Source: DATMRF01 sp035566435
GTDB taxonomy: Bacteria; Verrucomicrobiota; Verrucomicrobiia; Limisphaerales; UBA8199
DNA length: 35,131 bases
Reading direction: 5' to 3'
Assembly (NCBI GenBank): GCA_035566435.1
Contig: DATMRF010000101.1
Span: 1 to 35,131 of the forward strand
The position numbers and the translations under genes were made by a program. Position 1 is the first letter of the stretch, and the number at the start of each line of letters is the position of its first letter. Positions 8,102-16,045 of the stretch are shown in pieces. The notes beneath the pieces are model-generated. The model worked only from the letters and a program-made list of their open reading frames with translations. It was not told the DNA's origin and did no database searches.

Positions 8102-8893
8102 TCACCAAAAGCCGTTACCCTGGTCCACTACCAGCTTACTGGGGTCAAGCGGGAAAAGGAAGTTCGCCACGTGTCCATCCCCGAAGAGGGTTGGAAAGAC
8201 CGGTTTGCCCCGGTCGTTGTGCCAGGCGCTGGCCGCATTATAAATGCTGCGGGTGTCCCGGTCGTACCAGGGGAAGTCGGCCAAAATGACTTTAGTCGCC
8301 GACGCTTTCGCGATGTCCGCAGCTTTTATCGGCCCCAGGTTGCCGGGTTGCGGCCACGCCCAATCTGCGGCTCCTCCCACGTGTTGCACGCCATAGGCGT
8401 CGAACCAAAAAGCCATGTAGTAGCTTATGCCGTAAGCATCCCAGCAGGACCTAACGTCGGAATACTGCGCATCGCCCTTGTCCGCAGGGCAATGAAACAC
8501 GCCAAGGCCATTGGCGACATACTTGTTCAAAGGCCGGTTGGTCTTATCCACTTGCCCGCCGTTGGGGATTACGGCCGCATATCCGGAGTCCCCAGGCTTG
8601 AGGGTGGACGTTTGCCCGCCGTAGGATACCCACTTAAACCATACTGGATAGTAATCAGCATTTTCATCGGCATACATGAAGAGCGCAATGCCCTGCTGCC
8701 GGACATTGTTGTAGCAACTGGTGCGCTGTGCCTTGGATTTTGCCCGACTCAGCGCGGGCAGCAACATCGCCGCCAGGATGGCAATAATGGCGATCACGAC
8801 CAGCAATTCAATCAACGTGAAGGCCCGCGTCGCGCGGTTCGAACACTGGCCGCTCAGCCCTTCGCTCTCGCCTGCTCTTGTTGTGGCCTTCAT
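8102..8893 (-). CDS. Prepilin-type N-terminal cleavage/methylation domain protein
   Basis: This 263-residue protein begins with a basic leader ending R-A, followed by the type IV pilin-like segment F-T-L-I-E-L-L-V-V-I-A-I-I-A-I-L. Glu5 of the mature form and the hydrophobic helix are intact. The residue before the cleavage site is Ala rather than the usual Gly, which prepilin peptidase can accept in some substrates. The globular part has C-Y-N-N-V-R-Q-Q-G-I-A-L-F-M-Y-A-D-E-N and ends with F-G-D-G-H-V-A-N-F. These are typical of the very large pseudopilin family of Planctomycetota and Verrucomicrobiota, whose role is mostly unknown. It lies between the secreted repeat protein and the sugar porter, so it may belong to the same surface-uptake system. 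Confidence 0.85.
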   Translation of the reverse strand: MKATTRAGESEGLSGQCSNRATRAFTLIELLVVIAIIAILAAMLLPALSRAKSKAQRTSCYNNVRQQGIALFMYADENADYYPVWFKWVSYGGQTSTLKPGDSGYAAVIPNGGQVDKTNRPLNKYVANGLGVFHCPADKGDAQYSDVRSCWDAYGISYYMAFWFDAYGVQHVGGAADWAWPQPGNLGPIKAADIAKASATKVILADFPWYDRDTRSIYNAASAWHNDRGKPVFPTLFGDGHVANFLFPLDPSKLVVDQGNGFW

Positions 8894-8943
8894 GGCTGGA
8901 CCGGCTGCCTCGTGCGTGCTTTAATTAACCCTGTCGCCGCGGG

Positions 8944-10770
8944 CTATTGCACTTTCACCCGGAAATACTGCTGCGGCTGCGCGACAGCGTTGGTGAAAGG
9001 ACTGGTGGCCCCGTTCACATCGCTATAATTCCCGCTCGCAGTGGTAGATTGCTGCAGCGTCCCCGCCGGCCAGGTCAGGACCACGTCGCCGCCGATATGC
9101 GCGACGGAAAGGGCCACTGGACCCACCGCGTAATTAATCCGCGTGAGCGCGATTTGCGAGCCTGAGTTTCCGTCCGTATGCACCGAGAGAGTCCTGCCCA
9201 GAGAAGCGGAGAGATTGTTGAATCTGACCACCAGTTCGGGAGCATGCGGAGCATTGAAAGCGTAGCTCAGCGCGCCAGCAGAGTAAGTCGCGTCGCTGGC
9301 AATCCCGGACGGATCAGCAAATCCGGGATCGCTGGAAAAACCCGAAATGATGACCTGGCCGCTGGTATAGCGCGTGCCGATTCCGGAAAGGCCGGCGTTA
9401 GCGGAGAACTGACAGTTCAGTGATTCCGTTCCATCGATGGCCTCGGTATTATTTCCCCCGGCGACGCCAAACCAATCCACATTCTCGTACAAATTCGCCG
9501 GAACCGTTCCCGGTGTGTCCGAGAAGCCGTTGAGCGCCAACAGCCCGTCAGGCGTGGCGTACGAGGCGGCCACGTTACTGGGAATGTCGGGGCCGATTAA
9601 GGTCTGGGCGTTCACGTAATCAATCCGGGCAATCCCGAATTGGTTACCGGGACTCACCGCGACGTTAATCCGAAGAGTGTGGCCGGCCGAAGCGGCGCGG
9701 TTGGTGAAGTAGAAGGCGTGAACGCCGCCGTCCGCCATCGTGAAGGTCAGCGCTCCGGCCACGTAGTTCGCGCTCAATGTGCCCCTGGAAGGATCAGCGA
9801 ACCCGGGATCACTCGCGAAGCCGGAAATGGTGACGTCTCCGGCAGAGTAAACGCTATCAAGCCTGGACAACCCGATGCGGGTGGCCAATTGAATTGTGAT
9901 AGATTCGTTCGTGTCCACCACGTTGCCCCCAGGTCCGCCGTAAACTCCGATACATTCATCCTGATACCTCCCCAGATTCCCCAACGTCACTGCGTTCCGA
10001 TCCACGTACCCCCGGATGACCACCTTGCCATCCGGACTCGTGTATGAGTTGGTGATGTTGTGCGGGATGCTGACTGGGCTCACGTGCGGCCCGGCGTATG
10101 CCTCCTCGACGTCCACTCCATACAAGGCCGCGTACCAACTCGTCGCGTCGCCGTTGGGGGATACAGCTCCGGTGATTTTGAGCGTTTGGCCCGCAGAAGC
10201 CGCCGGGTTCGACAGCATGAGCTGGCCAAAATCATTGCCATTATCAAGCAAGTAGTCAAAACTCACCGTTCCGCTCGCATAGCTGATATTACTGATCCGC
10301 GGCGTATTATAGGTGACCGCGCTGGCACCGGGATCGCTCGCGAATCCGGAAATGCTGAGCCGCGCCAGGTTGTTGGTCGTTCCACCTGTGCCTCCGGTAT
10401 AGAGAAAATAAATCATCGCCGCGCCGACGCTCTTGTCAAAGTCCAGCGTCATGGATTCTGTCCCGTCGATCAAAGCCCCATTTCCCACGCCGCTATCCAC
10501 TCCGAGGATCCACCACCATTGATACAAATTCGCCGGCACTGTCGCTGCTGTGTCGGCCCAGGCTGCGACCGTCACCAAGCTGTCCATATTGGTTGCCGTC
10601 AAGGAATGCACGCCGTTGGTTCCGACAAACGGCGCGTCCAAACGAAAGGTCGTTCGCCCCAGAGGCCAGGCCTCGCTGGTTGAAGTAAAGAGCAGCATGA
10701 TGAGCGCGGCGCTTGCCGCGAAGCTCACCACGGGTGTTTTTGTTTTTGCCATTTGTGTCAGACTTTTCAT
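8944..10770 (-). CDS. Secreted protein with three related internal blocks
   Basis: A 608-residue protein with a signal peptide (hydrophobic core about residues 13-30, likely cleavage after S-E-A). Three homologous blocks follow. Each contains a D-(G/T)-(T/N)-E-S motif (near residues 101, 285 and 445) and a G-F-(A/S)-S-D-P-G motif (near 142, 318 and 479). The blocks look like all-beta modules with S-A-G-x-T-L-x-I/V strands. The C-terminus (L-T-W-P-A-G-T-L-Q then Q-Q-Y-F-R-V-K-V-Q) is a tail often seen at the end of secreted proteins in Pedosphaera-like bacteria. No catalytic motif is visible and I cannot assign a function. It lies between the AraC regulator and the pseudopilin, all on one strand. 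ATG at 10752 (M-A-K-T-K-T) is an alternative start. Confidence 0.75.
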   Translation of the reverse strand: MKSLTQMAKTKTPVVSFAASAALIMLLFTSTSEAWPLGRTTFRLDAPFVGTNGVHSLTATNMDSLVTVAAWADTAATVPANLYQWWWILGVDSGVGNGALIDGTESMTLDFDKSVGAAMIYFLYTGGTGGTTNNLARLSISGFASDPGASAVTYNTPRISNISYASGTVSFDYLLDNGNDFGQLMLSNPAASAGQTLKITGAVSPNGDATSWYAALYGVDVEEAYAGPHVSPVSIPHNITNSYTSPDGKVVIRGYVDRNAVTLGNLGRYQDECIGVYGGPGGNVVDTNESITIQLATRIGLSRLDSVYSAGDVTISGFASDPGFADPSRGTLSANYVAGALTFTMADGGVHAFYFTNRAASAGHTLRINVAVSPGNQFGIARIDYVNAQTLIGPDIPSNVAASYATPDGLLALNGFSDTPGTVPANLYENVDWFGVAGGNNTEAIDGTESLNCQFSANAGLSGIGTRYTSGQVIISGFSSDPGFADPSGIASDATYSAGALSYAFNAPHAPELVVRFNNLSASLGRTLSVHTDGNSGSQIALTRINYAVGPVALSVAHIGGDVVLTWPAGTLQQSTTASGNYSDVNGATSPFTNAVAQPQQYFRVKVQ

Positions 10771-10927
10771 ATGTGGGGCTTATGCTCAGGTCGATGTTTC
10801 TAATAATCCAGTTTGCCTGCAAGGCGTGCCGACGGGAATGGACAAACTGCTGGACCGCATGGACATTTCACCGGTGTTTCTGGCGCGATGGGTTTCCCTT
10901 CTGCGGCGCCTGACCGGTTTCGACGGG

Positions 10928-11815
10928 CTAGGCGTTGTAACGGGCCCGGTGTTCCGAGGGGGAATGAGCGTGCATTTTGTGGAAGGCGCGCGAGAAATAA
11001 AACTGGTCGGAAAAGCCCAGGTGATCGCTGATTTCCTTGATCGAGAGATTCGTGGTGTTGAGAAGCTGCACCGCGCGCTGCATGCGCAGATGGTTCAAAT
11101 AGCTCAGCGGCGCGTAGCCCGTGACTCGCCGGAATAAGGTTGTGTAGTGAGAGCGCGACAGGTTCACGATGGCAGCCAGTGCCGGTATCCGCAGAGGTTC
11201 ATTTAAGTGCCCCTTCATGAAGTCAATACTCCTGGCCACCCGCTCCCCGGCGTTGGCCTCTGCGTGCGAAAACTCGGCCCTGCGGCGCAAGATCAGCCCC
11301 ATCAGGTGCGCCAGGGAGTGGGCCGCGTAGATCAAGTGGGTCATGGTGAAACCGTGCTCAAGCCCTTCTAGAACGTCCTCAAACAGGGCCAGGAGCTGCA
11401 CATCTCCCGCCAGCGGCGCAACCGGCTTCTCGCTCGTCACCTCCAGTTTGGCCAGGTAGGCCGGCACATTGCTGCCGACGGCATGGAACCAGTGAATCGT
11501 CCAGGGATTCTTCTTCGCCGCCCCATAGACATGAGGCGTAAGCGCCGGGACCACCAGCAATTGGTTCTCCATTACTTCATGCCGCCGCCCCGCCATTTCG
11601 CACCAGCCTTGGCCCTCGGCACAGTAGATAAAAATCACCTCCGGACACCCTTTTTCCCGCACGCAGGTGTGCCTCCTGGCTTTGGGGTAATATCCCGCAT
11701 CAGTGGGCAAGAGATGCATGAGCAACCGCTGCTGCAAAGCGGCGGCAACAATCGGCCGCGGCACCACCACGAGCCTCTGGCCAGGAAATCCCTCTCGTTT
11801 TCCTCGCCATTTCAT
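10928..11815 (-). CDS. AraC/XylS family transcriptional regulator
   Basis: A 295-residue regulator. The N-terminal half is a cupin-like effector-binding domain (P-E-V-I-F-I-Y-C-A-E-G-Q-G-W, then L-L-V-V-P-A-L-T-P-H-V-Y-G). The last 100 residues form the double helix-turn-helix: R-I-P-A-L-A-A-I-V-N-L-S-R-S-H-Y-T-T-L-F, then S-I-K-E-I-S-D-H-L-G-F-S-D-Q-F-Y-F-S-R-A-F-H-K. The frame is open upstream to 11989, but that extension is not conserved-looking, so ATG 11815 (M-K-W-R-G-K-R) is preferred. Family members usually sense a sugar and activate adjacent genes. Being first of a same-strand series that includes a sugar porter and two mutarotase-like proteins, it is the probable regulator of that cluster. 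No operator was identified. Confidence 0.85.
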   Translation of the reverse strand: MKWRGKREGFPGQRLVVVPRPIVAAALQQRLLMHLLPTDAGYYPKARRHTCVREKGCPEVIFIYCAEGQGWCEMAGRRHEVMENQLLVVPALTPHVYGAAKKNPWTIHWFHAVGSNVPAYLAKLEVTSEKPVAPLAGDVQLLALFEDVLEGLEHGFTMTHLIYAAHSLAHLMGLILRRRAEFSHAEANAGERVARSIDFMKGHLNEPLRIPALAAIVNLSRSHYTTLFRRVTGYAPLSYLNHLRMQRAVQLLNTTNLSIKEISDHLGFSDQFYFSRAFHKMHAHSPSEHRARYNA

Positions 11816-11952
11816 TGGTCCGGTTTTATTGGTACTGCGACTGGCCGACACCGAGGGTAACCAGGCCCACTCGCAAAGGTCAAAGAAAACACTTCGACGA
11901 TGTGTCTGAAAACTGTCCCGTGCTTTGCCTGGCGCCGTACCGGCAAAACAAA

Positions 11953-11973
11953 GCCGCCACTTCGCGTGGCGGC
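11953..11973 (-). terminator. Intrinsic terminator downstream of the PEP-CTERM relic
   Basis: gccgccac and gtggcggc form a perfect 8-bp GC-rich stem around a 5-base loop (ttcgc). Read on the minus strand, the stem is followed by TTTGTTTTG. It lies 20 bases beyond the relic's stop codon, the normal place for its terminator. On the plus strand it is followed by cctttct, so it could act weakly in that direction too. Confidence 0.75.
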
Positions 11974-11992
11974 CTTTCTGAAAAACCACGAC

Positions 11993-12366
11993 TCAATTGC
12001 CGCGTCTCCTCGCCAAGCCCACAAGAACGGCCATCCCCAACCCCAACAGACCCAAACTCGACGGCTCAGGCACCACCAGATTATACGCCATGTTCGGCAC
12101 GGGAAAGCTGGAATCCTGGGTTGCAACCTGGTTCGGCGGCGGATTTGGCCAACTGGCCGACGTGTCGGAGTGCCCCGCCCGGCTCCACCCAGCTTCGCCG
12201 CCGACGTATTCGGAGTCTCAGGTGATCTCGGTCGAACTGTTGTTGTTGATCAGATCTCCCCACACGTCCACACCGTCCGTCTGCGCCGCGATTGTATACC
12301 AACTGCCATACCAGAGACTCACCGTTGAAGGCAATTGTACCCACCGGTAACCATCAACCAGCGGCG
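11993..12366 (-). pseudogene. Decayed PEP-CTERM sorting-signal protein (C-terminal part)
   Basis: The minus-strand frame ending with TGA at 11993-11995 finishes V-V-P-E-P-S-S-L-G-L-L-G-L-G-M-A then a hydrophobic stretch and R-R-R-G-N. That is a canonical PEP-CTERM signal (Pro-Glu-Pro, transmembrane segment, basic tail) recognised by exosortase. Upstream in the same frame are W-Y-T-I-A-A-Q-T-D-G-V-D-V-W-G-D-L and, after an in-frame TGA at 12218-12220, Y-V-G-G-E-A-G-W-S-R-A-G-H. The frame is cut at about 12366 by a transposase fragment and has no start or signal peptide. It is therefore a 5'-truncated, nonsense-mutated relic of an exported surface protein. Its terminator is still present at 11953-11973. 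Confidence 0.75.
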
Positions 12367-12367
12367 C

Positions 12368-12445
12368 AGGCGGAGCTGCGCCGGTGGCACTGGAGCGAGG
12401 CAGACTTGGCGCGGCGGCGCATGGCGGACCCGGAGAAGGTGAAGA
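12368..12445 (+). pseudogene. Internal fragment of REP-associated transposase, copy 2
   Basis: The frame A-E-L-R-R-W-H-W-S-E-A-D-L-A-R-R-R-M-A-D then P-E-K-V-K matches the region just before the C-terminal helix of the copies at 13060-13494 and 32317-33072. Only about 26 codons remain. It starts exactly where the PEP-CTERM relic is cut and ends at the GGGACCAC repeat, so it marks an old rearrangement joint. Confidence 0.75.
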
Positions 12446-12766
12446 CGGGACCGCGGGGAAGCGGGACTATGGGACCACGGGACCACGGGACCACGCACCG
12501 GGGGGGCGGGCGGCGGCGAGGCTCGGCGTAGGAACGGGGGCGATGGCACGGATGAGGACGGAATGGCCACATGAGAGGTACGCAAAGGCACAAAGCGGTG
12601 GTAATCCGCGCGGAAGTTCAATTTTGGTGCCGATAGCTGCCGGTAGGTGCCGATAGGTGCCGATAGGTGCCGCTACGGACAGAGGTTGGCGGGAGCTATC
12701 GGGAGTTATTAAAGGCCGAAGGCTGATGGATAAAGGCTAAATTTTATTTTCTGCGCCGGGGGCGAA
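12446..12766. repeat. Composite repeat module, copy B
   Basis: The order matches 262-610: GGGACCAC microsatellite (three near-perfect units at about 12471-12495), a G-rich run, the GGCACGGATGAGGACGGAATGG block, GGCACAAAGCGGTG, then GATAG/CTATC words, then ggctaaattttattttctgc and gccgggggcg. The GATAG block here has a run of GCCGATAGGT units (about 12640-12670) facing a shorter CTATCGGGAG arm. No gene was found in it. Confidence 0.65.
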
Positions 12767-12915
12767 GTTTGGGTGTGACAAGGGTGTGACAAAGGGCGTG
12801 ACGAGGCTGTGCCGGGGTGTGACACCGGGAAAAGCTGAGAGGGTGGAAAGTGGAAAGAGTGAGGGGGTGGATTGGGTAGTTCTTTTTTCCCGCCGCGGAC
12901 GAATTTTGGGTGTTA
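12767..12915. repeat. DUF3631-tail repeat, copy B, with core deleted
   Basis: This is one unit of the 177-bp repeat seen at 611-1072. It runs from agtttgggtgtgaca through the GTGTGACA words, gctgagagggtggaaag, the T-run and cccgccgcggacgaa. The central ctgtgacaag-core-gtgtgaca segment holding the ttaccgagg motif is missing. A deletion between two GTGTGACA words would produce exactly this. It ends at about 12915, where non-repeat sequence begins. Confidence 0.7.
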
Positions 12916-13059
12916 CACGTGTTCAAACAACTGATCATCGGAACACCCCGTGGTTGACTCGATCCCAACTCTCTGAGCAAATGTATTCAACCACGCAACG
13001 CTTTGCTGCGTGTTCGGGCTGTTATCGTCAGCGAGCATCCTCCGGCATTCTTTGAAGAG

Positions 13060-13494
13060 TTCCGAGGGGGAGGTCCCGCGGGGCGGAAGCATTTTGCGCT
13101 GATGATGGAACAGCGACGCGGCCAGGAGACCCGCAAGAGGGATTGGAAAGCCGTGGAGCGGGGCTGGTGTTTGGGCAGTGAGGGGTTCCGGGAGGAATTG
13201 CTTGCGCAGATGCATGAGCGCTGGAAGGACCATTACGGAGCGGAGTGGCGGGAAGCCGACGCGGTGCACGCCGAGCGGTTGGTGGAGGCGAAGCTGCGCC
13301 GGCGGCACTGGAGCGAGGCCGGGTTGGCGCGGCGGCGCATGGGGGACCCGGAGAAGGTGAAGATGGCGTGGCGGCTGCGGCAGGAGAGCACGATGACGTT
13401 GAAATGGATCGCGCAGCGGCTTGAGATGGGAACATGGACTTACGTGTCCAACTGCCTGGTGCAAAAGCGAAAGGAGATTGAAAAGTGTCAATAG
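13060..13494 (+). pseudogene. C-terminal half of REP-associated transposase, copy 3
   Basis: About 144 codons match the C-terminal two thirds of the copy at 32317-33072, from P-A-G-R-K-H-F-A-L-M-M-E-Q-R-R-G to the shared end E-K-C-Q and TAG at 13492-13494. The Y1 catalytic domain is absent. The open frame extends upstream to 13003, but that part is unrelated sequence fused at the break. Both copies continue with the same bases, tagttatga, after the stop, so the shared element boundary lies just beyond the gene. A small ttcggg-aa-cccgaa palindrome follows at 13513-13526. Confidence 0.8.
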
Positions 13495-13739
13495 TTATGA
13501 ACCCTTTTCACGGTTCGGGAACCCGAACTCCAGAAAAAAGAGGTGAGAAGGTATTTCGAGGTTGACGTTGAGCGAGCAATGGGCCTAAGCTCTTTGTATG
13601 AAAAGGGTTGAGGTGAAAAGCACCAGTTCCCGCTCAACAGACCACACACCAAACCCCGCTTTGTAGAATCATTGATGGGCGACTCAGGCGACTCGGACGC
13701 GTTTTCTCGAATCCGCAAACCAATAAACCAAACACGCAC

Positions 13740-14204
13740 ATGAAAACACGCATCATCACCTGCCTCGTGGCCGCCTTCGCGGTCAGCATCGTGCACGCCG
13801 CGCCGGAGACGGCGGCGCTACAACACAAGCTCACCGTCACCCCGGAAATCAAGAGGGCATTCCACTCAGACGACTCTATCAAGATTAAGTCCGTCACCGG
13901 AACCGCACCAAAATTCCAGACCGGCGGGACCTATCGTATCGTAGGCACCTGCTACCAGCAGACCCTCAAGAACGCCACCCTCTGTCTGGGAAACACCGCC
14001 GAAGCCGGCTCCGCCGCGATCGTCGCCGCTGCGGGCTCGTTGCTCTCCAAACCGCTCCGGGACGGAAGCACAGAGTTCGACATTACCTTTACCCTGCTTC
14101 GTCCTGGGCTGCTACACGTCACAATTTACGACTTGGACAACCACGACAAAAACGACAACGCTTATGCCGGGCTGTACCTCGGAGACGTTGTTTTCCGACG
14201 CTGA
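13740..14204 (+). CDS. Small secreted protein of unknown function
   Basis: A 154-residue protein with a clear signal peptide: M-K-T-R, a hydrophobic stretch, and cleavage likely after V-H-A-A. The mature part is about 133 residues, predicted as a beta-rich domain. It contains G-T-Y-R-I-V-G-T-C-Y-Q-Q and F-T-L-L-R-P-G-L-L-H-V-T-I-Y-D-L-D-N-H-D-K-N-D-N-A-Y as two segments, and it ends G-D-V-V-F-R-R. Two cysteines (in G-T-C-Y and T-L-C-L) could form a disulphide. I do not recognise a family. It stands alone on the plus strand, is preceded by a decayed transposase, and is followed 35 bases later by an attC-like inverted repeat. That is the layout of an integron-type cassette. Confidence 0.7.
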   Translation: MKTRIITCLVAAFAVSIVHAAPETAALQHKLTVTPEIKRAFHSDDSIKIKSVTGTAPKFQTGGTYRIVGTCYQQTLKNATLCLGNTAEAGSAAIVAAAGSLLSKPLRDGSTEFDITFTLLRPGLLHVTIYDLDNHDKNDNAYAGLYLGDVVFRR

Positions 14205-14239
14205 ACGATGAACGAGCACTGCCGAATTCCACGAACGTC

Positions 14240-14350
14240 GCCCAACAATTTGCTGGAGACGAACCGCGGCAGCGTCCCTCCTCGCAATGGCGCATGGAGG
14301 TTCCGACGGTTTGTTGTTGCCAGCGGCGGTCGCTCAGCAAAACGTTATCA
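14240..14350. repeat. attC-like imperfect inverted repeat
   Basis: The left arm starts GCCCAAC (fits the RYYYAAC R'' box) and continues AATTTGCTGGAGACGAACCGC. The right arm is GCGGTCGCTCAGCAAAACGTTATCA. Pairing keeps AAC/GTT, TTTGCTG/CAGCAAA, CGA/TCG and CCGC/GCGG with unpaired single bases between them, as in integron attC sites. The length of 111 bp is in the attC range. The right R' box (GTTATCA) departs from GTTRRRY, so the site may be degenerate or belong to another hairpin element. No integrase gene is in the window. Confidence 0.45.
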
Positions 14351-14909
14351 GTTTGAAATCCGGCGGGCGTTGACGGTGACGGAGGATCGTCAGCCAGAAA
14401 AGGGGTTCGCCCATAGCTCGGATTCCGCCGAAGAAACTCTCGTCATTCTCTGAAGCACTTCGCGGGAGAGGCAGCTCTCAACCCAACCTGCCGCAAGTTT
14501 GACTGGCCCCGAAATCGCCAGCGGTTGGTGGCTTCCAGGGTTTTTAAGAATGGGACGGGGATTGGTCGAAGGCATGGGGAAGTCCTTTTGACCGGTTTTG
14601 GGGGCAGAGGCGAGGAACCTAAAGATCGTGCAAGTTGCACAAGAATCATCCACTGGAACGTGCATTCTGCACGCTGAACGAACCCGGGACGGCGCCGGGA
14701 AACCTTCGTCCCTGTCGGCACCAGCGATCCTGGTTCACTCGGAATAATCCACGATATCGTTGGTGACAAGGCGGTTGCGAATTTTGCGGCGACCGCTCTT
14801 TTAAGCAGGGTTTGCGAATTTGTCTCAGGCAAGCGAGCAGTGGCACAACCTAGGCTGGAGGGGGCACAGCGCAATCATGGGCAAAGCAAGGCCCATCCTG
14901 ATTTGAATC
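14351..14909. other. Intergenic region with one short shared element
   Basis: No convincing gene was found in this 559-base stretch. Minus frames of 91 and 143 codons overlap each other and show no family features. A 40-base element at 14538-14577 (gggtttttaagaatgggacg then gggattggtcgaaggcatgg) is nearly identical to 19381-19420. The final 30 bases before 14910 should hold the promoter or ribosome site of the lipoprotein gene, but no strong consensus is visible. Confidence 0.5.
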
Positions 14910-15959
14910 ATGAACAACTCAGCGCAGAAGCTTTTACAGCAGCCGCTCCGCCATGTCCTTGGGAAGTTGGCACGGTTGGCGTGCCCGTTGGCAGGCTTGG
15001 CCTTGCTGCTTGGAAGCGGCGGCTGTGCCAGCCACCGCCCTGCCCATGTGCTGGTCGAGCACCAGGTGATGGCGGAGCCCGCAAGCAGCTTGGAGAAGGG
15101 TCTCAGCCTGACGCTAGTGACGTACAACATTTGGGGCCTGCCATCCTGGATGACTGGGGCGCGACCCGGACGTTATCCGCGGATCGCTCGCGAGTTGGAG
15201 CGGCTGGATCCGGATATTATAATGCTTCAGGAGGCCTGGACCGCCAAAGCCCGGAAGGCGGCGCCCGCCAATGGCCGTTGGGCGATAGCGCGGGCTGCCG
15301 GGCAGCACACGTTCTTTCAGCAGAGCGGTTTGGTGACACTGTCCAAGTGGCCCATCATTGGCGGAGAGTTCCACGCCTTTGCTCGCGCCGCTTTTCCGGA
15401 CCGGTTCGTGACCAAAGGCGCGCTCAAAGTTACCGTCCAGTTGCCGGGGAGGCAGGTGCTCAATGTTTGGAACGTGCATCTGCAGGAGGGCGGCTCCCCC
15501 GAGATCCGGCGGTCGCAAGTCCGCGAGTTGGTTTCGTGGGTGCAGGCTGCGGAGGACAATCAGATTGCCGATCTGGTCGGCGGAGATTTCAACTTCACAC
15601 CGGAGAGCCCCTCATGCCGCGAACTGGCGAATTCGCTGGGGCCCAGCGTGCAGCAACTCGGCGGCGGGGACCCGTTTGTGACCTGGGACGGGCTGTCGGC
15701 AAAACGCGGCGCGGGCCGAACGATCGATCACATTTTCATCCGGGAACGCACGACCTATCAAGACTTGCAGGCCGGCCAGCGCGTGGTATTCACAGCGGCA
15801 AGTTTGAAACAAAGGCTTTCCGATCATCTCGGCATTGAAGCGCTGGTGAACTTGAGCCCTGCTTCCAGCCTCGCGCGAGCGGTCGGCCCGCGGCACGAGA
15901 GTTATCTCGTGCCTGCGGTTGCCTCCGGTGGAACTGTGTATGGCGGAGGCGGGAACTAA
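14910..15959 (+). CDS. Endonuclease/exonuclease/phosphatase family lipoprotein
   Basis: A 349-residue protein. The N-terminus has a hydrophobic stretch and lipobox-like L-G-S-G-G-C with the acceptor at Cys39, so it is probably exported and lipid-anchored. The EEP (DNase I-like) fold is well marked: T-Y-N-I-W-G-L-P, then D-P-D-I-I-M-L-Q-E-A-W with the metal-binding Glu, S-G-L-V-T-L-S-K-W-P-I, N-V-H-L-Q, G-G-D-F-N-F-T-P with catalytic Asp and Asn, I-D-H-I-F-I-R, and S-D-H-L-G-I with the catalytic His. Order and spacing resemble bacterial sphingomyelinase/phosphodiesterase-like EEP proteins more than DNA-repair exonucleases. The substrate is not certain. An overlapping plus frame at 14840-15838 lacks any family motif and is a shadow. 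Confidence 0.88.
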   Translation: MNNSAQKLLQQPLRHVLGKLARLACPLAGLALLLGSGGCASHRPAHVLVEHQVMAEPASSLEKGLSLTLVTYNIWGLPSWMTGARPGRYPRIARELERLDPDIIMLQEAWTAKARKAAPANGRWAIARAAGQHTFFQQSGLVTLSKWPIIGGEFHAFARAAFPDRFVTKGALKVTVQLPGRQVLNVWNVHLQEGGSPEIRRSQVRELVSWVQAAEDNQIADLVGGDFNFTPESPSCRELANSLGPSVQQLGGGDPFVTWDGLSAKRGAGRTIDHIFIRERTTYQDLQAGQRVVFTAASLKQRLSDHLGIEALVNLSPASSLARAVGPRHESYLVPAVASGGTVYGGGGN

Positions 15960-16045
15960 CCGCCTATCTACAAATCTGCAGCTGGGGTCGGCCTAGCCGA
16001 ACGTGCCTTGTGCGGCCGGAGCCGCCGGATTGGTCCACCAATGCT

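Noticed and set aside
12081..12344. Minus frame of 87 codons over the PEP-CTERM relic
   Set aside because: The neighbouring frame encodes the P-E-P-S-S sorting signal. This one ends before it and has no protein features.
13003..13059. Upstream extension of transposase copy 3
   Set aside because: The bases before 13060 do not match the other transposase copies, so this is unrelated sequence fused at a break.
14840..15838. Plus frame of 332 codons overlapping the EEP lipoprotein
   Set aside because: It has no recognisable motif, whereas the overlapping frame carries the full EEP active site.
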